Shown: positions 1-8,066, counted from the stretch's first letter. The stretch: 9,997 nucleotides of DNA from Candidatus Fermentibacterota bacterium (GCA_012523605.1 JAAYTY010000233.1:1-9997), one strand, 5' to 3'. Notes: generated by a model not told the origin, from the sequence alone. Numbers and translations: made by a program.

Positions 1-1818
1 CTTGTCGCGGCAGATGGCGGCGGTCTCGTCGCGCTCCGACAGGGCGGAGAGGACCGCCTTGCGGCCCGGCGCGGGCAGCTTCAGGCCGGCCTTGCTTGCG
101 GACGCGTCGAGCACGCGCTCGAACTCGACGCGGTCCTTGAAGACGGCGCCCGGGAGCGCGCGCAGGAGCGTGCGGATCGCGTCCTGCAGCGCCCGGCCCT
201 CGGCCTGCTCCCTCGCAACCGCGGCGCCTTTCTTCTTCGACTGGGCGAGGGCCTGGAAGGCCTTTTCTTCCTCGAGCCGCGCGATCCGCTCCGGCGACGC
301 CTGGAAGTTGAGCCGCAGCGGCCGCTCGACGGTGATCTTGCGGAAGCCGAAGTGGGTGGTCGGGAAGATGCGGCTCACGACGACCTCTTCCTCCTTCCCG
401 TCCTTCGTGATCCTGCGCGTGTCCCCGTCGCGGAAGTCGGCAAGCAGCTTCACGATGTCCTGCGCTTGGGTCCACGGGATCTCGCGGCGCTTGTCGCCGA
501 GGCTCTTGCGCATCGGGACCCAGAAGGCGCTGGCGTCGATGAGCTGCACCTTCCCCTTGCGCGCGTCGCGCTTGCGGTTGGTCACCACCCACACGTAGGT
601 GGCGATCCCGGTGTTGTAGAAGAGCTGCTCGGGGAGCGCGATCAGGGCTTCGAGCAGGTCGTGCTCCAGGATGAAGCGGCGGATCTCGCTCTCGCCGCTC
701 CCCGCGTCGCCGGTGAATAGCGGCGAGCCGTTCATGATGATGGCGATGCGCGAGCCGCCCTCCTTGGGCTCCTTCGCGTGCGCCAGCATGTGCAGGAGAA
801 AGAGGAGCTGGCCGTCGCTGATGCGCGGCAGGCCCGGGGCGAAGCGGCCCGAGGCGCCGCGCTCGTGCTCCGCGCGCACGGCGTCCTCGTCGCGCTTCCA
901 GTCCTTGCCGTACGGGGGATTCGCAATCAGATAGTCGAAGCCCCGGCCCGCGTGGCGGTCGTTCGACAGCGTGCTGCCGAAGACGATGTTGTCCGCGTCG
1001 CGTCCGGTCGGGTCCTTCATGAAGAGATCGGATTTCGAGACCGCCCAGGTCTCGGGGTTCACCTCCTGGCCGAAAAGGTGGATCTCGGCGTGGGGGTTGA
1101 TCGCCGGGCGGAGCACCTCGCCGTTCTTGCGCAGGCCGATCGTGACGTGCTCCTTGGTGATCATGAGCATGCCGCCGGAACCGCAGCAGGGGTCGTAGAC
1201 CGTGCGCACGATGCCCTTGCGCCGGATGCGGTCCTCGTCGCCCGCGAGCATCAGGTCCACCATCAGGTGGACGACGTCGCGCGGCGTGAAGTGCTCGCCG
1301 GGATTCTCGTTGAGCGCCTCGTTGAACTTCCGGATCAGCTCCTCGAAGATCGTGCCCATCGTCGGGTTGTCGATCTTGTCCGGGTGGAGATCGACGTTCT
1401 TGAAGCGCTCGAGCACCTGGAAGAGGAGCCCCGCCTCGTCGAGTTTGCTGATGGTGTTGTCGAAGTCGAACTTCTCGAGCACTTCCCGCATGTTCGGGCT
1501 GAAGCCGGCGATGTAGTTGCGGAGGTTGGCCGCGAGGTGCGGCGCGTCGGCCAGCAGCTTCTCGAAGTCGTACCGAGACGTGTTGTAGAACGCAAAGCCT
1601 GACGCGCGCCTGAGCTGAGCGTCGAGATCCTCGAGTCCCTTGCCCTTGAGCTGCGCCTGCCGCTCGAGGACGGCGTCCTTCGTGTCCCCGAGCACGCAGT
1701 CGAGGCGGCGCAGCACCGTGAGCGGGAGGATGACGTCCTGGTACTTGCTCCGCTTGAAGGTGTCGCGGATGAGGTCCGCGACGGCCCACAGGAAACTCAC
1801 GATCTCGCTATGGTTCAC
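1..1818 (-). CDS. hsdM: Type I restriction-modification system DNA methyltransferase subunit M, 3' end cut by window edge
   Basis: N6-adenine methyltransferase subunit, which with HsdS methylates the recognition site and with HsdR forms the restriction complex. The minus strand is open for all 606 codons from GTG at 1818 to the window edge. An N-terminal helical domain (about residues 5-150; SFLWAVADLIRDTFK near the start) precedes the SAM-dependent catalytic domain. This has motif I DPCCGSGG (209-216, SAM binding) and motif IV NPPY (300-303, adenine flipping and catalysis). A lysine/glutamate-rich C-terminal region follows. No stop appears by residue 606, so the protein is longer than classical HsdM of about 530 residues, as in the larger HsdM subfamily. 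GTG is chosen because GGAGAG lies 8 nt upstream (1827-1832), and the frame meets a stop further upstream with no other ATG/GTG/TTG between. hsdS and hsdR are presumably off the left edge. The family call is firm; the specificity is unknown. Confidence 0.93.
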   Translation of the reverse strand, partial: MNHSEIVSFLWAVADLIRDTFKRSKYQDVILPLTVLRRLDCVLGDTKDAVLERQAQLKGKGLEDLDAQLRRASGFAFYNTSRYDFEKLLADAPHLAANLRNYIAGFSPNMREVLEKFDFDNTISKLDEAGLLFQVLERFKNVDLHPDKIDNPTMGTIFEELIRKFNEALNENPGEHFTPRDVVHLMVDLMLAGDEDRIRRKGIVRTVYDPCCGSGGMLMITKEHVTIGLRKNGEVLRPAINPHAEIHLFGQEVNPETWAVSKSDLFMKDPTGRDADNIVFGSTLSNDRHAGRGFDYLIANPPYGKDWKRDEDAVRAEHERGASGRFAPGLPRISDGQLLFLLHMLAHAKEPKEGGSRIAIIMNGSPLFTGDAGSGESEIRRFILEHDLLEALIALPEQLFYNTGIATYVWVVTNRKRDARKGKVQLIDASAFWVPMRKSLGDKRREIPWTQAQDIVKLLADFRDGDTRRITKDGKEEEVVVSRIFPTTHFGFRKITVERPLRLNFQASPERIARLEEEKAFQALAQSKKKGAAVAREQAEGRALQDAIRTLLRALPGAVFKDRVEFERVLDASASKAGLKLPAPGRKAVLSALSERDETAAICRDK

Positions 1819-1879
1819 TCGGTTTGCTCTCCGTCCTTGCTTGTCATCGCCGCGCCGTCATTGAGGCTGTCTAACATTG

Positions 1880-1885
1880 ATTATA
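1880..1885 (-). promoter_or_regulatory. Candidate -10 element of the hsdM promoter
   Basis: A perfect TATAAT on the minus strand, 62 nt upstream of the hsdM GTG start, which would place transcription initiation near 1873. I see no convincing -35 at 16-18 nt spacing. One copy of the CAGACTCTG palindromic motif (1886-1895) abuts the upstream edge of the box, where a bound protein would control the promoter. The promoter call is moderate; control by a factor is inference. Confidence 0.45.
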
Positions 1886-2042
1886 CAGAGTCTGCCTTTC
1901 GCGGGCGTTTGGCATCTCCCGCCCTCATCGTTTTCATCATCATCCCACCTCATGTTGCTGTCAATACTCCTGATCCGAAAAGACACCCAATCCGCCGACT
2001 CTGCATAGCACCGGTTTTTCGGGGATATGCAGAGTCTGCATA
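1886..2042. repeat. Cluster of three palindromic CAGAGTC repeats upstream of hsdM
   Basis: The 17-bp sequence TATGCAGAGTCTGCATA at 2026-2042 is a perfect palindrome around a single centre base. Its left part, TATGCAGAGTC (2026-2036), also has a perfect inverted copy GACTCTGCATA at 1997-2007. Together these make an 11-bp stem with an 18-nt loop, and the loop holds a small CCG/CGG stem around a T-run. A third copy, CAGAGTCTGC, lies at 1886-1895 beside the hsdM -10 box. No protein-like reading frame explains the conservation. It could be an operator array for a restriction-modification controller, or the end of a mobile element; the sequence does not decide which. Confidence 0.6.
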
Positions 2043-2204
2043 ACACGGAAGAACAGATCATCCTCGACCGGCCTGCAGCACCCAGCCGCGTCATGAGCAA
2101 CGCTGGGATCTCTGTCGCCCGAAAGCATCCCGCAGGCAGCTACCGGGAGTAATCGAGCCGAACAGCCCTGATTCGGCATGGTGAATCTGCATGGATAGGT
2201 GCGG

Positions 2205-2237
2205 AAAACCGGACCTCCCCTGACTGCGGGAGTCCGG
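2205..2237 (-). terminator. Probable intrinsic terminator of the histidine kinase gene
   Basis: Read on the minus strand, CCGGACTCCC pairs with GGGAG...TCCGG across an 8-nt loop. This gives a 10-bp GC-rich stem with one bulged base, followed directly by TTTT. It begins about 56 nt beyond the kinase stop codon, in the right orientation to end that transcript before hsdM. The U-tract is short, so efficiency is uncertain. Confidence 0.55.
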
Positions 2238-2292
2238 ATGGTAGCATAGGCAAGGTCAGGTTTGCGTGCTTTCCAGGTGTCTCTGACGCCAT

Positions 2293-5200
2293 TCACGGGC
2301 TATCTAGCACCTGGCGTACCTTCCTTGCGAGATCGCTGCAGTTGAAGGGTTTAGCCAGGAAATGCACGTCTTCGTCCAGAATGCCCCGATGTGCGATGAC
2401 ATTGGCAGTATAACCCGAGATGAACAGACACTTCAAGTCCGGATGCGCTTCTGCAAGCCTGGATGCAAGGTCTCTGCCGCTCATGACCGGCATAACCACA
2501 TCGGTAATCAAGAGATGTATTGCGCAAACATTCGATGCTGCCAGGTTCAGGGCTTCTTCTGGCGTTTCAGCGGTCAGAACCCTGTAGCCGAGTTGCTCAA
2601 GGAACTCAGCGGTAGTCAACCGCACGCTGTTCTCGTCTTCGACCAGCAGCACCGTTTCGGAACCGTGCGGTGGAGGGGCAACGACATCCCGCGGTTCCAC
2701 TTTTCCAGCGTCGCCTTTGTGCCTCGGCAGATAGATGCGCAGAATCGTACCCTGTCCCGGTTCACTGTAAACATTGATGAAGCCCGAATTCTGCTTGACG
2801 ATCCCATATACCGTCGCCAGCCCAAGGCCGGTGCCTTGTCCGACGGGCTTGGTGGTGAAGAAGGGTTCGAAGATATGATCCAGAGTCTCCTGGTCCATGC
2901 CTGAACCGGTGTCACTGACAGCCAGCATGACATGCTGGCCGGGACGGGAATCCTGGTGCGCGGAGCAATAGGTGTCGTCGATAACTGTGTTTTCCGTCTC
3001 GATGGTGATTCTGCCCACTCCACCGATGGCGTCGCGAGCGTTTATGCACAGGTTGGCAAGGATCTGGTCCACCTGTCCGGGATCTATGTTCACCGGCCAG
3101 GCATCCCGGCACGGCAGCCAGGCAAGCTCGATGTCTTCTCCGATGAGGTGGCGGATGAGCTTCAGCATGCCGCTGATGGCATCGTTGAGATCTATTGCAC
3201 GGGGGGCAACGATCTGCCTGCGGGCGAAGGCAAGGAGCTGGTGCACCAGCTTGGCCGAGCGCTGAACTTCTGCAGTTATCTCGTCGAGCCATCTGCGAGC
3301 CGGGTGATCCGGCGCTATCGCGCTCCGGCAGAGATCCGCACAGTTCATGATCCCCATCAGCAGGTTGTTGAAGTCGTGCGCCACGCCTCCCGCAAGACGG
3401 CCGACCGACTCCATCTTCTGCGCCTGGAGGAACTGGGCTTGCAGCTTTTCACGCTCTTCTTCGAGGCGCTTTATGTCCGTTATATCCTGGATGTTTCCGA
3501 TTACTCTGACTATGCGTCCATTTTCCCGAACGGCCCGACCCAGGGTTCGAACTCGCAACCGGCGGCCTGCGGCTGTTGTAAGCCTGCATTCCAGGTCGTA
3601 AGGTTCGCCTGTTTCCACGCACCGTCGGAACGCATCGGCCACCAGCTCGCGGTCCTCCTTGTCGTAGCAAGCCAGACTCCGCTCAATGTGTTCCGGCGAG
3701 CCCGGGGGTAGAGATTCCGGGTCAAGATCGTGGATGCGGTACGTGCCCTCCGTCCAGGTCATGCGCTGCATGAGTACGTCCCATTCCCAGCCGCCGACCC
3801 CGCTCAGCATCTCGGTCATCATCAGAAGATCACGGATGCGCTGTCCCTCCTCCTCCGCGCGCCTGCGCACGGTCACGTCGGCCATCACTCCGATAATCCG
3901 CACGGCACGGCCATCCGCATCGCGAAGGATACGGCCCTGATCCGAAACATGGATGTAAGAGCCGCCGGCATTGAGGAACCTGTATTCGTCGTTCCACAGG
4001 TCGGCCTTGGCATTGTCGATCGCGGCGAACAACTTGTCTATCACACGACGACGATCCTCGGGATGGATGCGGTCTTTCCACCACTCTGCAGTTTGATCCG
4101 CCGCAAGACACTCCGTCCAGCCAAAAGCGTCGGAGCCGGTCTCGTTCCAGCGCCGGGTGTCGTCGGCCACATCCCAATCCCAGACCACCCCGTTGCCGGC
4201 CTGCAAAGCCAGACGCAGGCGCTCTTCACTTGCGCGCAGCCTCTCGCCGATCTCGATCTTGTACAGTGCGAATGCCAGATCCCCCGATACTTCGCAGAAA
4301 AGACCCTGCTCCTCGGCGTCATGTATGTATTCCTCCGGCAAGGAGACCGATAGAACGCCGTAGGTTCGCCCGCCGAAGACCAGCCGCCTCGTAAGCCCCG
4401 CCCGTCCGTCGTACGCACATGCTAGCGGGCAGTCTGGGCACTCGGCGTAAGGATCGCTGATGACGATGGTTGCGTCTTGCTCCATCGCGCGCTTCATGCA
4501 GGAAATGATCTCGCCGCGAGTCAGTGTGGCGTGCAACTTACTCGAAAGACCCGCAATTCCCGAGGATGCCGTTGCGGTCACCTCCGTCCCCTCGCTGTCG
4601 AGTAATGCTATCCAGGCGATGCCGTAGCCGAGAGTCTCGGTGAGATTCACGCAGGCCTGCTCGATGAGCCGCTGGGGATCCTCCTCGTGTACGATGAGCT
4701 GATTGACATTTCGGATTGCAAGCAACACCTGCTTCAGATGGGCAGTCCGCATCTCGTCTATACGGTGCAATTCCTCCAGTTCGAGGCTGTGCAACGCCAG
4801 CCCGAGGTCTGTGGCGACCTCCCCGACCAGATCCCGTTCCTCATCGATATCGGCCATTTCACACGGCAGGGATACGGTCAGAACTCCGTAGTTCCGGTCT
4901 TCGTGCCGAAGCGGAGCGGACAGGGCGGCCGATACGTCGTAGTCAAGAGCCAACGGACAATCCCCGCATTCGTCACGGGGGTTCCCGACAACAACTACGC
5001 CCCTGCCGGCCATCGCATGCCCGGCGCACGCCGGCCATCTGCCCGCCAGCAATCGTTCCTCCAGGATCGAGAACGACGCACCTGTTCCTGCCATGTATGT
5101 GCCAAGTACATGGCCGTTCGCATCCGTTTCAGCGATCCAGGCGGAGAGGTAGCCGCGTGTTTCAACGAGTGTTTCGCAGGCCCGATTGAGAAGAGTCCTG

Positions 5201-5349
5201 CGGTCCTTCTCGCGTACGATGAGCTGATTGACGTTGCGCACAGCGCGCAAGACGGCGGCCAGATGCGCCTCACGCCTCATGGACGCCTGCTTCCCGCCTT
5301 TCCCCGGCCCCGCTCTGGACTGGGGTTTCGAAACATTGGAGCCGCTCAC
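2293..5349 (-). CDS. Hybrid sensor histidine kinase (GAF-GAF-PAS-PAS-HisKA-HATPase-REC), cytoplasmic
   Basis: A 1018-residue signalling kinase that would autophosphorylate on His and pass phosphate to its own receiver domain. Two homologous GAF domains lie at about 30-190 and 205-370, PAS domains at 375-497 and 508-627, and HisKA at about 640-710, with the H-box GGVAHDFNN (phospho-His 658). In the ATPase domain are the N-box (Asn770), DTGSGM (813-818), FEPFFTTK (827-834) and GQGTGLGLA (838-846). The C-terminal receiver has acidic residues 904/905, phospho-acceptor Asp950, Ser978 and Lys1000. There is no signal peptide or membrane span, so it senses inside the cell. Each GAF carries four matching cysteines (58, 108, 128, 131 and 233, 284, 304, 307). 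The GTG start at 5349 has a poor ribosome-binding site; ATG at 5280 (residue 24) is a credible alternative. No partner regulator lies nearby. The architecture is certain; the signal and target are unknown. Confidence 0.95.
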   Translation of the reverse strand: MSGSNVSKPQSRAGPGKGGKQASMRREAHLAAVLRAVRNVNQLIVREKDRRTLLNRACETLVETRGYLSAWIAETDANGHVLGTYMAGTGASFSILEERLLAGRWPACAGHAMAGRGVVVVGNPRDECGDCPLALDYDVSAALSAPLRHEDRNYGVLTVSLPCEMADIDEERDLVGEVATDLGLALHSLELEELHRIDEMRTAHLKQVLLAIRNVNQLIVHEEDPQRLIEQACVNLTETLGYGIAWIALLDSEGTEVTATASSGIAGLSSKLHATLTRGEIISCMKRAMEQDATIVISDPYAECPDCPLACAYDGRAGLTRRLVFGGRTYGVLSVSLPEEYIHDAEEQGLFCEVSGDLAFALYKIEIGERLRASEERLRLALQAGNGVVWDWDVADDTRRWNETGSDAFGWTECLAADQTAEWWKDRIHPEDRRRVIDKLFAAIDNAKADLWNDEYRFLNAGGSYIHVSDQGRILRDADGRAVRIIGVMADVTVRRRAEEEGQRIRDLLMMTEMLSGVGGWEWDVLMQRMTWTEGTYRIHDLDPESLPPGSPEHIERSLACYDKEDRELVADAFRRCVETGEPYDLECRLTTAAGRRLRVRTLGRAVRENGRIVRVIGNIQDITDIKRLEEEREKLQAQFLQAQKMESVGRLAGGVAHDFNNLLMGIMNCADLCRSAIAPDHPARRWLDEITAEVQRSAKLVHQLLAFARRQIVAPRAIDLNDAISGMLKLIRHLIGEDIELAWLPCRDAWPVNIDPGQVDQILANLCINARDAIGGVGRITIETENTVIDDTYCSAHQDSRPGQHVMLAVSDTGSGMDQETLDHIFEPFFTTKPVGQGTGLGLATVYGIVKQNSGFINVYSEPGQGTILRIYLPRHKGDAGKVEPRDVVAPPPHGSETVLLVEDENSVRLTTAEFLEQLGYRVLTAETPEEALNLAASNVCAIHLLITDVVMPVMSGRDLASRLAEAHPDLKCLFISGYTANVIAHRGILDEDVHFLAKPFNCSDLARKVRQVLDSP

Positions 5350-5472
5350 TTCCGATTGATCGGTCCCCTTTCAATTGACTGCACGCTGTCCGAGGACCTC
5401 ATAACGGCGCTCTTCGGCTGTCTTCCGGATCGTCAGACGCAGCGACAGCGAAGGCGAGAGTGTGTTCGTTCT

Positions 5473-5501
5473 TTCATAAATGCAGCCTAGGAGACAGTCA
5501 A
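5473..5501 (-). promoter_or_regulatory. Predicted sigma70-type promoter of the histidine kinase gene
   Basis: On the minus strand a -35 TTGACT (5501-5496) is separated by exactly 17 bp from a -10 TATGAA (5478-5473). That matches the consensus at 5 of 6 and 4 of 6 positions. Transcription would start near 5466, giving a leader of roughly 117 nt before the GTG start. This is the best promoter-like match I found in the gap. Confidence 0.5.
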
Positions 5502-5503
5502 GT

Positions 5504-5878
5504 TCAATGTTTGATTTCGATCGTAAAGACCGGGGTGCAAGGCTCGTTGTCGGCAGAGGCTCGTCTCAGAGCCTGAAAGGCGTTGCCGGCCGTCGGCAGG
5601 ACCGGGCGGGAAGAGCCGTCCTTGCCCTGCAAACAGGCTGATCCGCGCAGATTGCGTGGCGCGGATTCATTCCGACCGGACGGATTCGTCGGCGATGGCG
5701 TCCGCCCATTCCGGAGATTCGCCGTGTTCGCTTCTGTTCGCTCCCCAAGGCACAGCTTCGCCGCATATCCGATGATGAAGATGTGCACCGGTTCCCGGGG
5801 GACATGAAGGCAGCCGGGCACGGGAGCCGTGGAACCACTCCCTTCTGATCCCATGCCGTGAGATATCCCGAGCTTCAT
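5504..5878 (-). CDS. Doubtful hypothetical ORF, 124 codons
   Basis: An ATG-started frame lies on the same strand as the kinase and upstream of it. A weak GGTGAG sits 7 nt before the start. The middle part (HIFIIGYAAKLCLGE and following residues) uses codons in a plausible way. The remainder is rich in Pro, Ser, Arg and Asn and looks like non-coding sequence read through. The ORF spans two inverted repeats and the kinase promoter lies just past its stop. I recognise no domain. A short real gene is possible, but chance in GC-rich DNA is about as likely. Confidence 0.2.
   Translation of the reverse strand: MKLGISHGMGSEGSGSTAPVPGCLHVPREPVHIFIIGYAAKLCLGERTEANTANLRNGRTPSPTNPSGRNESAPRNLRGSACLQGKDGSSRPVLPTAGNAFQALRRASADNEPCTPVFTIEIKH
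5641..5666. repeat. Perfect 8-bp inverted repeat in the kinase-hutU gap
   Basis: ATCCGCGC (5641-5648) and GCGCGGAT (5659-5666) are exact reverse complements separated by 10 nt. No T-run follows on either strand, so it is not an intrinsic terminator. The arm-to-arm period of 18 bp could suit a dimeric regulator, or it may be an RNA hairpin. Its role is unknown. Confidence 0.4.
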
Positions 5879-5988
5879 GTCGTCTCACCGGGGTCTTTTT
5901 TCTGAACAGCATCTCCGTCTGGTCCACCGGCTCTTCCAGAGGTTAGGATATGGTCTGAAGAGTGGGTTTCTCTCCGGAGGAGTTCGCC

Positions 5989-8007
5989 ATGAACACTTTC
6001 GCGGATGCAATCAGGCAGGGCATTCCAGCAGAGATACCGGACATGCCGCCGGAGGAGCCGGGCATAAGCCACGCACCGGCCAGACCTCAGGTGCTGGACA
6101 GGCCCGGCAGGGAGCTGGCCCTGAGGAACGCCTTGCGCTACTTCCCGAGGGAATGGCACGGAGCCCTCGCCCCCGAATTCGCGCGCGAACTCTCGACCGA
6201 CGGGCGCATCTACATGCGGCGCTTCCGCCCGCACTACGAGATGAAGGCCCGGCCGATCGGCGAGTATCCCGCTCGAACGCCGCAGGCCGCGGCCATCATG
6301 CTGATGATACAGAACAACCTGGATCCGGCTGTTGCTCAGCACCCGTACGAGCTGGTCACATACGGGGGAAACGGCACGGTCTTCCAGAACTGGGCGCAGT
6401 ACCTCCTCACCATGAAGTACCTCTCGGAGATGACGGAGGAGCAGACTCTGGTCCTCTACTCGGGCCATCCCATGGGGCTCTTCCCGTCGCATCCCGATGC
6501 TCCGCGCGCCGTGGTGACGAACGGCATGGTGGTCCCGAACTACTCCTCCAAAGCCGACTACGACAGGATGTCGGCCCTGGGTGTGACCTCCTACGGCCAG
6601 ATGACGGCAGGCAGCTTCATGTACATCGGGCCGCAGGGCATCGTACACGGAACCACGATCACACTGCTGAACGCAGGGAGGAAGTACCTCGGCCTGGAAC
6701 CCGGCCGCGACCTTTCCGGGAAGGTTTTCGTGACATCGGGCCTCGGGGGGATGAGCGGCGCACAGGCCAAAGCGGGCGTTATCGCCGGCTCGGTGACCGT
6801 GGTGGCCGAAATAAACCCGTCGGCCCTGCGCAAGCGCCTCTCGCAGGGATGGCTGATGGAGGCCGAGGAGAATCTCGACGGAGTCCTTCAGAGGATGGAG
6901 AGTGCGAGGAGGTCGGGCGCGGCCCTGTCGCTCGGATACCTGGGCAATGTGGTGGACCTGTGGGAACGGCTGGCGGAGGAAGGAGCCTCGATAGACCTGG
7001 GCAGTGATCAGACGTCGCTCCACGCGCCGTTCACCGGTGGATACTATCCCGCCGGCATGTCGTTCGAGGAATCCAACCACATGATGGTCGCCGACCCAGC
7101 GGGCTTCAGGGAGCGCGTTCAGGAATCGCTGCGCAGGCAGGTGAAGGCCATCAATACGCTCTCGGCGCGCGGAATGGCGTTTTGGGACTACGGCAACGCC
7201 TTCCTCCTCGAGGCTTCGCGGGCGGGCGCGGAGGGCATTCTGAAACCCGGCGGCGGCTTCATGTATCCTTCCTATGTCGAGGACATCATGGGGCCGGTGT
7301 GCTTCGACTACGGCTTCGGGCCGTTCCGGTGGATATGCTGTTCCGGAAGCGATGAAGACCTCCGGACGACGGACAGGATAGCGGGAGACGTCCTCGAAGC
7401 GATGGCCGGGGAAGCCCCGGGAGAGACGCGTCAGCAGATGCTGGACAACCTTCGATGGATCAGGAAGGCCGAAGAGAACCGCCTGGTGGTGGGTTCGCGC
7501 GCCCGCATCCTCTATGCCGACCATTCCGGCAGGATCAGGATCGCCCTGGCCTTCAACGACGCCATCGCGCGGGGCGAGATCTCCGGCCCGATCGTACTCG
7601 GACGCGACCATCACGACGTATCCGGCACCGACTCGCCATTCCGCGAAACCGCCAACATCCGCGACGGAAGCATGTTCACGGCTGACATGGCCGTGCAGAA
7701 CGCAATCGGCGACTCATTCCGCGGCGCCACCTGGGTGTCGCTCCACAACGGCGGAGGCGTGGGCTGGGGCGAAGTGATCAACGGCGGGTTCGGCATGGTG
7801 CTGGACGGCTCGCCCGGGGCTTCGCGAAGGGCGTGCTCGATGCTGTCCTGGGACGTGGCGAACGGCCTTGCGCGAAGGGCCTGGGCGAGGAATCCCGGAG
7901 CGGTGTTCGCCGTTTCGAGGGCAATGGAGTCGGAGCCCGGGATGAAGGTCACCATGCCGGTCGAAGCCGACGGAGAAGTCGTCTCGAAGGCTTTCGAGGG
8001 AATCTGA
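5989..8007 (+). CDS. hutU: Urocanate hydratase (urocanase), long form
   Basis: This enzyme hydrates urocanate to 4-imidazolone-5-propionate, the second step of histidine degradation, with tightly bound NAD+ acting as an electrophile. Family signatures run through the whole protein. They include TYGGNGTVFQNW (124-135), a GQMTAGS...GPQGIVHGTT block (203-223), the glycine-rich GLGGMSGAQ (251-259) of the NAD-binding fold, GPVCFDYGFGPFRW (435-448; Cys438 probably matches the active-site-region cysteine of the Pseudomonas enzyme) and HNGGGVGWGE (586-595). It has 672 residues, against about 555 for the common bacterial form, and is close in length to the animal enzyme. ATG at 5989 is preceded by GGAGGAG at 6 nt spacing, which favours it over the in-frame GTG at 5962. 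No hutH, hutI, hutG or ftcD is in view, so it may be an isolated gene or the pathway may be scattered. nikR follows after 87 bp, apparently with its own promoter. Confidence 0.96.
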   Translation: MNTFADAIRQGIPAEIPDMPPEEPGISHAPARPQVLDRPGRELALRNALRYFPREWHGALAPEFARELSTDGRIYMRRFRPHYEMKARPIGEYPARTPQAAAIMLMIQNNLDPAVAQHPYELVTYGGNGTVFQNWAQYLLTMKYLSEMTEEQTLVLYSGHPMGLFPSHPDAPRAVVTNGMVVPNYSSKADYDRMSALGVTSYGQMTAGSFMYIGPQGIVHGTTITLLNAGRKYLGLEPGRDLSGKVFVTSGLGGMSGAQAKAGVIAGSVTVVAEINPSALRKRLSQGWLMEAEENLDGVLQRMESARRSGAALSLGYLGNVVDLWERLAEEGASIDLGSDQTSLHAPFTGGYYPAGMSFEESNHMMVADPAGFRERVQESLRRQVKAINTLSARGMAFWDYGNAFLLEASRAGAEGILKPGGGFMYPSYVEDIMGPVCFDYGFGPFRWICCSGSDEDLRTTDRIAGDVLEAMAGEAPGETRQQMLDNLRWIRKAEENRLVVGSRARILYADHSGRIRIALAFNDAIARGEISGPIVLGRDHHDVSGTDSPFRETANIRDGSMFTADMAVQNAIGDSFRGATWVSLHNGGGVGWGEVINGGFGMVLDGSPGASRRACSMLSWDVANGLARRAWARNPGAVFAVSRAMESEPGMKVTMPVEADGEVVSKAFEGI

Positions 8008-8037
8008 GAAGCCGGGCGCCACGCCCCCCGCGCCGAC

Positions 8038-8066
8038 TTGTCCCGGGTGTGGTCCTGTAATATTAT
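8038..8066 (+). promoter_or_regulatory. Predicted promoter of nikR
   Basis: A -35 TTGTCC (8038-8043) and a -10 TATTAT (8061-8066) are separated by 17 bp, matching the consensus at 4 of 6 and 5 of 6 positions. Transcription would start near 8073, giving a leader of about 20 nt. The candidate NikR operator at 8057-8084 covers the -10 box and start point, a classic arrangement for autorepression. Confidence 0.5.

Larger units (their letters stand above)
1819..2292. other. Intergenic region between the histidine kinase and hsdM
   Basis: This 474-bp gap is locally more AT-rich than its flanks. It contains the hsdM ribosome-binding site, a TATAAT box, the palindromic repeat cluster and the probable terminator of the kinase gene. 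Short open frames cross it, but they run through the palindromes and the terminator hairpin and resemble no family I know. I see no tRNA or other structured RNA. Confidence 0.6.
5350..5988. other. Long intergenic region between the divergent kinase gene and hutU
   Basis: About 640 bp separate the two divergent starts. The kinase promoter sits on the left side and a strong hutU ribosome-binding site, GGAGGAG, at 5976-5982. Between them are two inverted repeats: AGGCTC/GAGCCT at 5557-5574 and ATCCGCGC/GCGCGGAT at 5641-5666. There is one doubtful minus-strand ORF. I found no convincing hutU promoter and no recognisable riboswitch or tRNA. Confidence 0.5.

Noticed and set aside
778..1602. 274-codon open frame on the plus strand across hsdM
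   Set aside because: Antisense shadow of hsdM. The product is repetitive in Val, Glu, Arg and Leu with no recognisable domain, while the minus strand has methyltransferase motifs I and IV.
1961..2296. 111-codon minus-strand frame whose GTG overlaps the kinase stop as GTGA
   Set aside because: The overlap looks like translational coupling, but the frame runs through the probable terminator hairpin and the palindrome cluster. The product is low in hydrophobic periodicity and resembles no family.
3670..4450. Several plus-strand frames of 100-260 codons across the kinase gene
   Set aside because: They are antisense to the hybrid kinase, whose domains are continuous from residue 30 to 1018 without a break.
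5875..7614. 579-codon open frame on the minus strand opposite hutU
   Set aside because: It lies almost entirely antisense to hutU, which has full family motifs and a strong ribosome-binding site. The long frame is the expected mirror of a GC-rich gene and its translation shows no domain.
8008..8050. Possible terminator after hutU
   Set aside because: The GC-rich stretch can fold weakly, but it gives no clean stem and has no T-run on the plus strand.
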